DNA from: Micromonospora sp. C28SCA-DRY-2
GTDB taxonomy: Bacteria; Actinomycetota; Actinomycetes; Mycobacteriales; Micromonosporaceae
Assembly: GCF_030519475.1 (NCBI RefSeq)
Contig: NZ_JAUMKD010000004.1
Coordinates: 521,501 to 585,500, forward strand
Length of the DNA stretch: 64,000 nucleotides
Direction: 5' to 3'
A program made the translations under genes and the position numbers. Below, piece after piece: positions 40,597 to 49,185 of the stretch. The notes beneath the pieces are model-generated. The model did no database searches. It was given only the letters and a program-made list of their open reading frames with translations, and had not been told where the DNA came from. Within the stretch, counting starts at the first letter, position 1. Each line of letters begins with the position of its first letter.

Positions 40597-41028
40597 CTAC
40601 GGCGCGCGGGTGAGCGCCCGCGCGGTGGCCTCCCCGGAGACGGTGACGGTGTCGTCGAAGCCGAAGAGGCCGAGCATGGATCTGCGGTAGGTGACGGTGA
40701 CCTCGACCCGGACGACGGTCTCGCCGTCGACGGTCGGGAAGCTCACCGTGTGCCGGGTCGCCCCGGCCGCGGCCAGGTAGTCGGCGATCGCCCGGCGCGC
40801 CTGCGGCTGGTTGATCCGCTTCGGTCCGCCCTCGATCGCGGTGGCCCGGTCGATGGCCTGGCCGCCCGTCCGGGCCGCCTCGGCGGCCAGGTTGTCGGCG
40901 CGCTGGAGGGTGCGCAGCTGCCCGGCGCCGTCGACGGCCAGACCGATGATCGCCAGGACGCCGACCATCGTCACGGCGAGGAAGACGCTCACCCGGCCGG
41001 TGTCGGACGCGGCGGCCCGGCGGGTCAT
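40597..41028 (-). CDS. TadG-like minor pilin / Tad-associated membrane protein
   Basis: A 143-residue protein with a short basic N-terminus, one membrane segment (VSVFLAVTMVGVLAIIGLAVDGAGQL) and an extracytoplasmic domain. The TGR-VSVF start resembles a prepilin but lacks the Glu at +5, like TadG-type components. Its ATG overlaps the stop of the upstream TadE-like gene (ATGA), so translation is coupled. Confidence 0.75.
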   Translation of the reverse strand: MTRRAAASDTGRVSVFLAVTMVGVLAIIGLAVDGAGQLRTLQRADNLAAEAARTGGQAIDRATAIEGGPKRINQPQARRAIADYLAAAGATRHTVSFPTVDGETVVRVEVTVTYRRSMLGLFGFDDTVTVSGEATARALTRAP

Positions 41029-41504
41029 CCCCGGCTCCGGTAGCGGTCCAGCGGCGAGGTGAAGCTCGCCGCGACCCGGTTCCCGGCGGGCATCCCGGGC
41101 AGCGCCGCGAGCTGGATGTCCCGGAACGAGACAGTGCAGGCCACCTGGACGGTGACCGTCGCGTCCTGTCCGACCGGGCTGCGGAACGCCGCGTCGAACG
41201 TGGACGGCCTTCCGCGTACCGAACCGCTGAAGGTGACCTCCGGCGTGCCGGCGCAGTCCAGGCCACGCCAGTCCAGTTGCCGGCGGGCCGCGTCCCGCGC
41301 CGCGCGCCGCGCGGTCGCCGGATCGCGGGAGATCGACGCGGCCCGGGCGGCGTCGTGCGCGGCGGCGTCGATCGCCTCGGCCGCCACCGCGGTACGCCCG
41401 GCCACCCCGGCCAGCACGATGAGCGCGATGAAGGCCGGCGCCAGCACCGCCACCTCGATCGAGACCGAGCCCCGCTCGGCGGTACGGCTCACGGCTCGGT
41501 CCAC
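41025..41504 (-). CDS. TadE-like pseudopilin
   Basis: A 159-residue TadE-family protein: basic leader, prepilin cleavage site G|SVSIE with the Glu at +5, and the hydrophobic helix VAVLAPAFIALIVLAGVAG, followed by a globular domain with two Cys (LDCAGTP, VQVACTVSF) that may form a disulfide. Overlaps the next TadE-like gene by 16 bp. Likely processed by the prepilin peptidase encoded at the other end of the cluster. Confidence 0.8.
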   Translation of the reverse strand: MDRAVSRTAERGSVSIEVAVLAPAFIALIVLAGVAGRTAVAAEAIDAAAHDAARAASISRDPATARRAARDAARRQLDWRGLDCAGTPEVTFSGSVRGRPSTFDAAFRSPVGQDATVTVQVACTVSFRDIQLAALPGMPAGNRVAASFTSPLDRYRSRG

Positions 41505-41929
41505 CGTTCCACCGTCCCGTGCGCGGTCTGCCGCACCGGGAAGTCGACGCCGGGGATCACCGACAGGGAGCGCCCGCGCACCGTGCAGGTCACCTCGGTG
41601 GCGCCGGTGACGCAGCTCGGCCCGGGGTCGTCCCAGCCGACCAGCCAGTCGCCGGCGGACCGCAGGAAACGGGTGGCCCGCGCCTCCCCGGCGCCGGGCG
41701 GCGCCTGGTGCAGCCGCTGCGCGTTGACAGCGCTCTGCGCCGCGTTGAGCGCGGTGGACCGGGCGACGAACCAGACAGCGACCTGGATGGAGGCGAAGAG
41801 CAGCACCAGGATGAGCGGCAGCACCACGGCCAGCTCCACCGGGTTGGCCCCGCGGTCCGCGGGCGGGCGCGGGCGCCGGGCGGTGGGGGCGACCGCCCGG
41901 CGCCCGCTGGAGAAAGCCGCGTGACGCAT
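41489..41929 (-). CDS. TadE-like pseudopilin
   Basis: A 146-residue TadE-family protein. The cleavage site G|ANPVE has Glu at +5 and the helix LAVVLPLILVLLFASIQVAVWF follows. The outer domain has a Cys pair (PSCVTGATEVTCTV). Its long charged leader (about 27 residues) is normal for the family. It starts 4 bp after the small pilin-like gene. Confidence 0.82.
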   Translation of the reverse strand: MRHAAFSSGRRAVAPTARRPRPPADRGANPVELAVVLPLILVLLFASIQVAVWFVARSTALNAAQSAVNAQRLHQAPPGAGEARATRFLRSAGDWLVGWDDPGPSCVTGATEVTCTVRGRSLSVIPGVDFPVRQTAHGTVERWTEP

Positions 41930-41933
41930 CGAG

Positions 41934-42137
41934 TTACTGCGGGTTCTTGTGGCCCGGGATGGCGTTCATCCAGTCGTTGGCCTTGGCCAGTGCCACCCCG
42001 GTGACCACCGTGGCCACGAAGACCAGGCCGAAGATGATCACCGCGGTGGGCACCGGGCTGTCGCCGCGCTCACCGTCGCGGCGCAGCTCGGCCAGGCGCG
42101 CCGTCAGCGCGACGTGCAGGTAGGTGACGAGGGACAT
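41934..42137 (-). CDS. small single-span protein in the Flp-pilin position
   Basis: A 67-residue protein with a 26-residue charged leader and one membrane helix (VIIFGLVFVATVVTGVALA), located where tad operons carry the Flp major pilin. Unlike Flp pilins it has no Glu/Tyr after the Gly: the site reads GERG-DSPVPTAV. It may be a divergent pilin subunit or a different small membrane component. AGAAGGAGCAC gives a strong ribosome site for the ATG. Confidence 0.7.
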   Translation of the reverse strand: MSLVTYLHVALTARLAELRRDGERGDSPVPTAVIIFGLVFVATVVTGVALAKANDWMNAIPGHKNPQ

Positions 42138-42159
42138 GACGTGCTCCTTCTCTTGCGGG

Positions 42160-43029
42160 TCAGACCCGGGCGATGAACGGGTAGACGGCGAAGCCGAGCA
42201 GGACGAAGACGAGCAGGGCGCCGGGGATGTCCAGCCGGCTGGTGACCCCCTCCGCGCGGGCCAGGTTGTCGGTACGGATCTGGTCGCGCAGCGAGTCGGC
42301 GCGGCTGCGCAGGGTCTCGTGCACCTGGGCGCCCTCGCTGCCGGAGGAGCGCATGATCGCCCCCACGTCGCCCAGCTCCGGGATGCCGATCCGGTCGGCG
42401 AGGTCGCGCAACTCGTCCCAGGGCGAGTGCATCTGCAACTGGGCGAGCCGCAGCGCCTCCCGGAGCCGGTCGAAGACCCAGCCGTCACAGACCGCGGCGG
42501 CCCGCTCCAGCGACTGCACCGGCCCGTGCGCGGCGCTGAGCTGCAACGCCACCAGATCCAGGTAGGTGCAGACGGCCTGGCGGAACTCGTCCCGCGCGGC
42601 GTCCGCCCGGGTGAGCACCGCCCGGTGGGCGAGCAGCGCGCCGAGCAGCGCCATGCCGAGGCTGCCCAGCACCGGTACGGCCACCGGCACCCCGATGCCG
42701 AGCACGAACAGGGCCACCCCGAGCACGCTCGGCATGGCGAGCCCGACCAGGGCGGAGAGCAGCAGCGACAGCGCGTACTGCTCGGGGGTGCGGTCGATCA
42801 GCGCGAGCTGCCGGTGCGGCGGACGCAGCCAGCGGGACAGGCCGGTGAGCCATTCCAGCCGGCGGCCGGCGGCGGCTCGCCCGGGGCCGGCGGCCGGCTG
42901 GTGCAGCCGGCGCAGCGCCGGGCCGAGCGCCGGCGTCGCCGGCACCACTTCCCGGACCACCAGGAACAGCCCGAGCCCGATCGCGGCCCCGCCGCAGACG
43001 GCCAGCGCGAGCGGCCAGTTGCCGGTCAT
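42160..43029 (-). CDS. tadC: TadC-like inner-membrane platform protein (GspF family)
   Basis: A 289-residue type II secretion F-domain protein with four membrane segments and the conserved cytoplasmic helical bundle FRQAVCTYLDLVALQLSAAHG..LREALRLAQ and WDELRDLADRIGIPELGDV. It forms, with TadB, the membrane platform on which the ATPase works. 34 bp downstream of tadB. Confidence 0.87.
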   Translation of the reverse strand: MTGNWPLALAVCGGAAIGLGLFLVVREVVPATPALGPALRRLHQPAAGPGRAAAGRRLEWLTGLSRWLRPPHRQLALIDRTPEQYALSLLLSALVGLAMPSVLGVALFVLGIGVPVAVPVLGSLGMALLGALLAHRAVLTRADAARDEFRQAVCTYLDLVALQLSAAHGPVQSLERAAAVCDGWVFDRLREALRLAQLQMHSPWDELRDLADRIGIPELGDVGAIMRSSGSEGAQVHETLRSRADSLRDQIRTDNLARAEGVTSRLDIPGALLVFVLLGFAVYPFIARV

Positions 43030-43063
43030 CCTCGCCCTCCCTCCGGGAAGTCCGGACGGGTGC

Positions 43064-43966
43064 TCACGCGATCGCCTCCTGCGGGTCGGGGGCGGGCAGG
43101 AAGCGGGCCGGCCGCCGCGGCTGGCTCATCGAGCGCACCCAGGCCAGCAGCCCGACGAAGGCCGCGCCCAGAGCGGCCATCACCAGCTGCCCGGCCGGCG
43201 TGCCGTACGGGCGGATGTACTCGGTGTTCACCAGCCCGTACGCCAGCGTCGCCAGGGTCATCCCGGTGAGGAAGCGGACCGCGAACCGGGGTTGGGTGCG
43301 CTTGGCCTCGATCTCCCGGCGGGTGGCCACCTCGGCGGCCGCCGCGGACGCGATCGAGCCGAGCACGTCGCCGAGCCGCTCGCCCCGGTCGGACAGGTGC
43401 AGGATCAGCGCCGCCACCACCTGGTCGCCGACCGGGTCGCCGATCTCCTCGCCGAAGGCGAGCAGCGCCGAGCGGGCCAGCCAGCCGGCCTGGAGCCGGG
43501 CGGCGAGCAGCCGTACCTCCTCCTGGATCTCCTCGGGAGCGGTGCTGACCGTGCCGATCACCGCCTGCTGGAGCCCCTGGCCGGTGGCGGAGACGTCCTT
43601 GAGCCGGCGGGTCCACTCGCCGACCGCCTCGATCCGGGCGATCGCCCGCTGCTCGGCCCGGCCGACCGAGAAGAGCCACGGGGTGCCCGGCACGGCCACC
43701 GCCACCAGCAGGCCGACCACCGGCAGTCCGGTGAGCAGGAAGGCCAGCGCGCCGGCGACCAGCGCGCCGACCAGCAGGGCCTGGTACGCCCGCTGTTCCC
43801 GGGGCGTCGCGCCGGAGCCGCGCCAGAGCCGGCTGACCCCCCGCCCCGCGCCGGGCGCCGGGCCGGGTGGCCGGCGGGTGCCGACCAGCGCCACCGCCGC
43901 CAGCAGCAGCCCGGCGACGCAGGCCGCCCCGGAGACCACCGCGATCAGTTCGACGTCGGCGAGCAC
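43064..43966 (-). CDS. tadB: TadB-like inner-membrane platform protein (GspF family)
   Basis: A 300-residue platform protein paired with TadC: N-terminal membrane segments, an F-domain helical bundle (TRRLKDVSATGQGLQQAVIGTV, HLSDRGERLGDVLGSIA) and C-terminal segments. The start is 3 bp after the ATPase stop, so it is translated with it. Confidence 0.87.
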   Translation of the reverse strand: MLADVELIAVVSGAACVAGLLLAAVALVGTRRPPGPAPGAGRGVSRLWRGSGATPREQRAYQALLVGALVAGALAFLLTGLPVVGLLVAVAVPGTPWLFSVGRAEQRAIARIEAVGEWTRRLKDVSATGQGLQQAVIGTVSTAPEEIQEEVRLLAARLQAGWLARSALLAFGEEIGDPVGDQVVAALILHLSDRGERLGDVLGSIASAAAAEVATRREIEAKRTQPRFAVRFLTGMTLATLAYGLVNTEYIRPYGTPAGQLVMAALGAAFVGLLAWVRSMSQPRRPARFLPAPDPQEAIA

Positions 43967-43969
43967 CGG

Positions 43970-45577
43970 TCACCGCCGGCCGAGTCGGGTCTGCAGGGGC
44001 CGCCGCCAGGCGCCGGTGCCGGCCTCGATCCACCTGGTCAGCAGCCGGGCGTCGTAGCCGACCCGGAGCAGTTGGGCGCGGATCCGCTCGGGCAGGTGCC
44101 GGGGAACCGCCCGGCCGTCCGGACCGGGGCCGAAGACCGCGGTGGTGACGATCCGGTTGCCCTCGCCGACGCCGATCACCTCCTCGACGTGCGAGACGAA
44201 GCGGTGCTTGCGCCCACCGATCGCCGTCTCGTCCTCGACGGTGACGTAGACGATCAGGTCGAGCGCGTTGCCGGCCATCCGGCGGGCCTGGTCGACGGTC
44301 ATCTCCCGGCCGTGCGCCAACGCCAGCTCGATGATCCGTTCGCCCACCCCGGCCGGGGTCCGGGCGTGGATGGTGCACATCGAGCCCCGGCTGGTGGTCA
44401 TCGCCTGGAGCATCGGGACGATCTCCCGGGACCGGACCTCGCCGACGATGATCCGCAGGACGCCCATCCGCAGCGCGAGCGGGATCAGGTCGGCGATGCT
44501 CACCTCGCCGGCCGGGCGGCCGTCCAGCCCCCGTTCGCCGTGCCCCTCCCGGGCCTCGAAGCTCATCACCGCCCGGTGCCGCGCCCGGCGGCGCGCCGGC
44601 AGCAGCTCGCGGCTCTCCTCCAGCAGCACGTACGGCTCGTCGGCCGGGATCTCGTTCATCAGCGCCCGGATCACGGTGGTCTTCCCCGCCCCGGCCAGGC
44701 CGGCGACCATGATGTTCAGCCCGGCCCGCAGGGACGCGCGGAGGAAGTCGCGCAGCAGCGGGTCGATCATCTCGGCCAGGTCGCCCCGGCCGCCGGCGAT
44801 GTCGTCCAGGCTCACGTCCAGCGTGTTGTGCTTGCGGATCACCGCGTACGGGCGGTGGCTGACCAGGAACACGGCGGCGAGCCGGCTGCCGTCGGGCAGT
44901 TGCAGGTCGAGCGTGGGCTTCGAGGTGGACAGGGACCGCTCGGTGGCGCCGGCCCGGCGGGCGGCCGCCTGGAGGATCTCCACCAGCTCGTCGTCGCTGT
45001 CCGCGATCGGCTCGGCCCAGTCGACCCCACCGCCGTGCCGGGTGACGCGCACCTGGTCGCAGCCGAGGATGTGCACCTCCTCGATGGTGTCGTCGACCAG
45101 CAGGGTCTGCAGCCGGCCGAGCCCGGCCAGCTCGGCGGTGACCTGGTCGAGCAGCAGCCGCTCCGCGCCGGCGGCCATCGGGGTGCCGGCCCGGCGCACC
45201 GAGTCGGCGTACTCGGCGACCACCGCCACGGCCAGCCGGGCCCGTTCGGTGTCCTCGGCGTCGGCGTCGAACTCCCGGCCGCGCTGCCACCGGGTGAGCC
45301 GCTCGCTGAGCTCCCGGCGCAGCTCGCGGACCACCTGGAAGTCGACCCGCGGCCGGGGCGGCGGCTCCGGCGGCGCGCCGACCGGGACCGGCGTGCCGTG
45401 GTGGTGCCGCCCGTTCGGCGTCACCCCGTTCGCCTGGGTCCCGTGCCCCGTGCCCGACGGGGTGGCGCCGTTCGCCCCGGGCGGGACGGCACCGTGCACC
45501 GCGGGCAGCGGCGGCGCGGTGGAGGTGGCACCGGGCGGCTGGCGGCGCGGGTCCGACGAGACCGGCTCAAAGCGCAT
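43970..45577 (-). CDS. tadA: TadA/CpaF secretion ATPase
   Basis: A 535-residue VirB11-like ATPase powering pilus assembly or secretion at the cytoplasmic face. The first 75 residues are disordered and Pro/Gly-rich. The ATPase core has Walker A GLAGAGKTT, the Asp box LLEESREL, Walker B IIVGEVR and the His box TTSRGSMCTIHA. Its start overlaps the end of the CpaE-like gene by 11 bp. Confidence 0.95.
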   Translation of the reverse strand: MRFEPVSSDPRRQPPGATSTAPPLPAVHGAVPPGANGATPSGTGHGTQANGVTPNGRHHHGTPVPVGAPPEPPPRPRVDFQVVRELRRELSERLTRWQRGREFDADAEDTERARLAVAVVAEYADSVRRAGTPMAAGAERLLLDQVTAELAGLGRLQTLLVDDTIEEVHILGCDQVRVTRHGGGVDWAEPIADSDDELVEILQAAARRAGATERSLSTSKPTLDLQLPDGSRLAAVFLVSHRPYAVIRKHNTLDVSLDDIAGGRGDLAEMIDPLLRDFLRASLRAGLNIMVAGLAGAGKTTVIRALMNEIPADEPYVLLEESRELLPARRRARHRAVMSFEAREGHGERGLDGRPAGEVSIADLIPLALRMGVLRIIVGEVRSREIVPMLQAMTTSRGSMCTIHARTPAGVGERIIELALAHGREMTVDQARRMAGNALDLIVYVTVEDETAIGGRKHRFVSHVEEVIGVGEGNRIVTTAVFGPGPDGRAVPRHLPERIRAQLLRVGYDARLLTRWIEAGTGAWRRPLQTRLGRR

Positions 45578-46367
45578 CCGGCACCCCCTGCGACACCGGC
45601 CAGGCCAACCGGGCGCGCCGGCGTTCCAGCAGCGACCCGACCGGCACCTCCAGGGCCGCGGCCGCGCGCATCAGCGGCCGCCCGGCCCGCACGGTGCCGC
45701 CCAGGGCGAGCACCTCGGCGGTACGCGGGTCGTGCGGCAGCCGGTCGATCACCGGCAGCCGCAGCGCCTTGCTGATCTCGCCGCGTCCGTGGCCGGCGCC
45801 GACCAGCAGCAGCCGCAGCGTGCCGGGGGAGACCCGGTGTTCGGTGAAGTCCCGCTCGATCGCCCGGACCATCGCCCGGGTGCCGGAGAGGTCGGGCAGT
45901 CGGGCGCCGCTGACCAGCAGCACCACCGACGCGGCCCGCAGGATCGGCCAGGGTGGGCCGGGGACCTGCAACCGGCCACAGTCGACCAGCACGTCGTAGC
46001 CGGGGTCGCCCCGCTCCAGCCCGGTGAAGAAGTCGGCGAACCGCTGCCAGAGCGGGGCGACGCTGCCCGCCTGCGCCGGGTCCACCACGCCGGGCAGCAG
46101 CAGCCGTTCCCGCTTCGGGGCGTCGAGGTCGACCAGTTGCGACCAGAAGGCGGTCTCCAGGTTGCCGTCGCGCAGTTCACCGACGGCCAGTTCACCGATG
46201 CCCCGGGGCCCGTCGAGCGCGCCGCCGAGATAGCCGGCGAGGATCGACCCGCCGGCCGGGTCGGCCTCGACCAGCACCAGCCGGCGGTGCCAGCTCAGGG
46301 CGCAGGCCAGGGCGGTGGTGGTGACGCCCGGCGAGCCCTTCGCCGACACCAGCGCGATGATCGCCAT
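45567..46367 (-). CDS. CpaE/TadZ-like MinD-family ATPase
   Basis: A 266-residue MinD/ParA-like protein. The deviant Walker A is SAKGSPGVTTTALACAL and the switch region is LVEADPAGGS; YDVLVDCGRLQ follows as Walker B. In Tad systems this protein positions the machine at the membrane or pole. Encoded directly before the secretion ATPase gene. Confidence 0.87.
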   Translation of the reverse strand: MAIIALVSAKGSPGVTTTALACALSWHRRLVLVEADPAGGSILAGYLGGALDGPRGIGELAVGELRDGNLETAFWSQLVDLDAPKRERLLLPGVVDPAQAGSVAPLWQRFADFFTGLERGDPGYDVLVDCGRLQVPGPPWPILRAASVVLLVSGARLPDLSGTRAMVRAIERDFTEHRVSPGTLRLLLVGAGHGRGEISKALRLPVIDRLPHDPRTAEVLALGGTVRAGRPLMRAAAALEVPVGSLLERRRARLAWPVSQGVPDAL

Positions 46368-46369
46368 GC

Positions 46370-47029
46370 TCAGGCCGCCTCGGTGAGCACGACGGCGATC
46401 CGCTCCTGGGCCGAGAGCGCCACCACGGCCGGCACGTCGCGCACCGCGAGCGCCAGGTAGAGCACGATCTCGGTGTCGTTCTGGCCGGTCGCCGTGTCGA
46501 TCACGGTGGCCTCGAACCGGGTGGCGGTGGCCGCCGGGCCGGTGTCGTCGTCGTCCGGGGTGCTCACCAGCAGGACCTTGTCGCCGGGGTGCAGCTCGCG
46601 GGCCGGTACCTCGGCCGGGCCGAGGCCCAGCGCGAGCTGCTGCTGGCCGGGGGCGAGCAGCGGGTCGTCGGTGAGCTGGGCCATGGTGAGCAGGGTTCCG
46701 GGGGTGAGGGAGACCGCGGCCCGCTTGCCCACCACCTCGTCGAGCCGGCCGGCCGGCACCGGCGCCAGCCCCTGGCCGCCGGCCACCTGCACCGGCACCA
46801 GGTCGTCCGCGCTGAGCTGCCGGCCGACCTCGACCGGGCGGGCCACCGCCAGGTAGCTGCCGGTGGCCCGGACGGAGGTGACCGCGAACGCGGCGCCGAG
46901 CCCGCCGAGGGCGATCAGCAGGACGGCCAGGCCGAGCAGTCCGGGGCGGGTCCGGCGCTGCCGGACCACCTTGGGCGGGGCGACCGGCGCGTCCACCGGT
47001 CCGGTTCCGTTGCGCGTCGCCAGGCTCAT
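46370..47029 (-). CDS. SAF-domain (CpaB/RcpC-like) membrane protein
   Basis: A 219-residue protein with one N-terminal membrane helix (LLGLAVLLIALGGLGAAFAV) and an outer SAF domain (about 56-122: GSYLAVARPVEVGRQLSADDL..GKRAAVSLTPGTLLTMAQL). Actinobacterial Tad clusters carry such a protein in the CpaB place. The ATG overlaps the stop of the upstream gene by 4 bp. Confidence 0.85.
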   Translation of the reverse strand: MSLATRNGTGPVDAPVAPPKVVRQRRTRPGLLGLAVLLIALGGLGAAFAVTSVRATGSYLAVARPVEVGRQLSADDLVPVQVAGGQGLAPVPAGRLDEVVGKRAAVSLTPGTLLTMAQLTDDPLLAPGQQQLALGLGPAEVPARELHPGDKVLLVSTPDDDDTGPAATATRFEATVIDTATGQNDTEIVLYLALAVRDVPAVVALSAQERIAVVLTEAA

Positions 47030-47985
47030 CGGGTCACCACCTGGAGTTCGTTGATCTGGATCGGGACGGTGCCGCTGGTGCGGGTCTGCGGGATCTCGCC
47101 GCGCTGGCCGCCGCCGCGCCAGGTCACCGTCCAGTACGTGGTGGCGCTGACCCGGTACGTGCCGGCCTTCGGGTAGCCGGTGTGGTAGCCGCAGTCGGGG
47201 GAGGTCCGCCCGGCCCGGGGCCCGGTGGTCGAGTACGGGGTGCCCGGGCGGGTACAGGTGACCTTCCGGCCATTGCCCATGCTCCACACGATCCGGTCGA
47301 CCTTCGCCGCGATCGAGACGGTCAACCCGCGGTCGGAGGCGGAGGCACGCAGCGGGCCGAAGTAGTTCGGGCCCCGGCTGGCCCACATCCACACGGGCAG
47401 CCCGACCAGCCCCGGGCCCTTGCTCTTGCGCGGCGCCACGGCGACCCGGGGCGGGAGCAGCCGGATCGAGGCGAGCGCCCGGCGGGCCAGTTCCTCCGGG
47501 TCGGGCGGCGCGCCGAATCCGGGCGGCGGGCTGTCCCGCAGCACAGTGGTCTGGTCACCCAGGTCGCCGCCGTTGCAGGTGCGCACGTACCACTGCTGGC
47601 CGGGCGGCGTGTTCGCCGGCTGCGGCTGGGCGAGCTTGTAGTAGCAGCCGTCGCCGTTGTTGAACCAGCCGAGCAGGTCGTCGTAGCAGGGGATGGTGCG
47701 GCCGTTCCACTGGCACTTTCCGCCGCCGCCACCCCCGGAGTCCCCACCTCCGCCGCTGTCGCCGCCGCCCGGGCCGCCGGGCGTGCCCGGGTCGTCGTCC
47801 CAGACACTGCAGTCGGGCTGCCCCGGCGGGCACTCGACGCCCGGGTCGGCCCGTCCGGCGGCGACCGCCGGCACGGTGGCCCCGGTGGCCAGCAGCAGCG
47901 CCAGGCCGACGCCGCCGAGCGCGCGGCGGGCCGCCCCGGTCCGGGTACCGGGGCCCGGGGCGGCCCTTCCTCCCCAGGTCAGCAC
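47026..47985 (-). CDS. secreted Tad-associated protein of unknown function
   Basis: A 319-residue exported protein: signal sequence (LGGVGLALLLATGATVPAVA), a Gly/Ser/Asp-rich linker (about 63-88) and a Cys-containing outer domain (KCQWNGRTIPCYDDLLGWFNN, YYKLAQPQPANTPPGQQWYV) followed by a beta-rich domain with GPRAGRTSPDCGYHTGYPKAGTYRVSATTYW-type ends. The GTG start overlaps the preceding lipoprotein stop by 7 bp, so coupled translation with the Tad operon is likely. No family name can be assigned. Confidence 0.78.
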   Translation of the reverse strand: MLTWGGRAAPGPGTRTGAARRALGGVGLALLLATGATVPAVAAGRADPGVECPPGQPDCSVWDDDPGTPGGPGGGDSGGGGDSGGGGGGKCQWNGRTIPCYDDLLGWFNNGDGCYYKLAQPQPANTPPGQQWYVRTCNGGDLGDQTTVLRDSPPPGFGAPPDPEELARRALASIRLLPPRVAVAPRKSKGPGLVGLPVWMWASRGPNYFGPLRASASDRGLTVSIAAKVDRIVWSMGNGRKVTCTRPGTPYSTTGPRAGRTSPDCGYHTGYPKAGTYRVSATTYWTVTWRGGGQRGEIPQTRTSGTVPIQINELQVVTR

Positions 47986-48545
47986 GGCTGGTCCTGGTGG
48001 CCCGCGCCGGCGCTGATCAACCAGCGACCGTCGGGATAGCGGGTGGCGGTGGCGGTGGCCAGGTGCCGGCCTCCGCCGGTGCCGGGGACCACCCGGTTGG
48101 TCCGGGCGTAGACCAGCCGGTAGCCGGTGGCGTCCAGGCAGTCCTGGATCTCCACGGTGGGCGGGTCGGCGTCCAGGTCGACGGAGGTGACGGTCGGGGC
48201 GGAGCGCAGCGTCCCGGTACGCATAGCGCCGTGCTCCTTCGCCTCCCGAATGCTCACCCGGACCCGGGTCAACAGCGGATCGGCGAGGAATCTGGACAGT
48301 TCCGGATGATGTGGATCGCTTCGTCGGCTGGCCGTACGGGATGCGTCGAGATAACCGGAATACGCGGCGAGCGCCGCTTTCTCCGCCGCCTGTTCCGCGG
48401 CTTTCCGCTGCTCGGGGGCGGGCGCCCGCCGGTCGTCGACCGGCCGGCCGATCGCCTCCCGCTCGGCCCCGCAGGCGGTGGCCGAGCCGACCGCCGCGAG
48501 CGTGAGCAGGCCGGCCACCCAGCGGTTGAGCTGCCGTCCTCGCAC
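47979..48545 (-). CDS. lipoprotein, first gene of the Tad operon
   Basis: A 188-residue lipoprotein (lipobox ATAC, Cys about 25) with a helical Ala/Glu-rich stretch (QAAEKAALAAYSGYLDASRTA) and an NTF2-like-looking C-terminal domain containing an IQDCLDATGYRLVY segment. GAGGAGG precedes the GTG start. It leads the twelve-gene minus-strand cluster; its role in pilus assembly is inferred from position alone. Confidence 0.78.
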   Translation of the reverse strand: MRGRQLNRWVAGLLTLAAVGSATACGAEREAIGRPVDDRRAPAPEQRKAAEQAAEKAALAAYSGYLDASRTASRRSDPHHPELSRFLADPLLTRVRVSIREAKEHGAMRTGTLRSAPTVTSVDLDADPPTVEIQDCLDATGYRLVYARTNRVVPGTGGGRHLATATATRYPDGRWLISAGAGHQDQPC

Positions 48546-49185
48546 CGTCGTGCCTCCTCGATGGCGCCCCGGGGGCCACCGTCACGGTGGCCTGCGGGGG
48601 GCATGCGGCAGCGCGGCCGGATGACCACATCCGGGCTCGTGAATTGCGCAGCCACATTTACCGCTATGGATTACTTACCAATGCACGTTCCAGAAAGCGT
48701 CCTGTCGGTCGAACGTGTGTTGCGTCACACCCAAGGGGCGAGCATAGGCTGACGTCCGCCGATGCAACAGAGGCAATTCATTCGAATACCGAGAGTGATG
48801 ACGGGTGGTGGCGACGGGTGGTCGAGGTGGGATCGCGGGAAGGTCGGGGGCGGGACGGGGTGATCGTCTCGTGGTGTTCGCGGCATGGATTTCCCATCCG
48901 AGATCGGGGCGGCCGCGCTGCCGGGAAGGGGCCGACTCGACGCGGCATCTGGCCCGATCCGTCCACCGGCCACGCCGGCCCGACCGGCCGCTATTCGCCC
49001 TTTATGGGAATCCCATCACCGCACAAGCCGGGCTTCCCGCCCGGCGGCAGCTGTGTCGCCCCCTCGGCCGGGGATGCGGCCCGCCGTCACACAGGTCGGG
49101 CGCCAGCACTACCGTCCGTGTCGGCCGTTCGACACCGCGTCCGGGGCGTGGACCCCGCCGCGCCTCCCCGTGCGGGGGTTCCGGG
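48546..49185. other. 640-bp divergent intergenic region of the Tad cluster
   Basis: No reading frame here has convincing codon bias. It must hold the promoters for the minus-strand Tad operon and the plus-strand prepilin peptidase. Visible items: an 8-bp hairpin GGCCACCG-TCA-CGGTGGCC in the operon leader (48574-48592); an AT-richer block (48640-48790) where promoters are most likely; GTGTG/CACAC around TTGCGT (48715-48730). No promoter can be fixed with confidence. Confidence 0.6.

Noticed and set aside
47026..48657. Long minus-strand frame that would fuse the Tad-associated secreted protein to about 220 upstream residues
   Set aside because: The upstream part is the shadow of the lipoprotein gene in another frame. 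The GTG at 47985 gives a proper signal peptide and the usual small overlap with the preceding stop.
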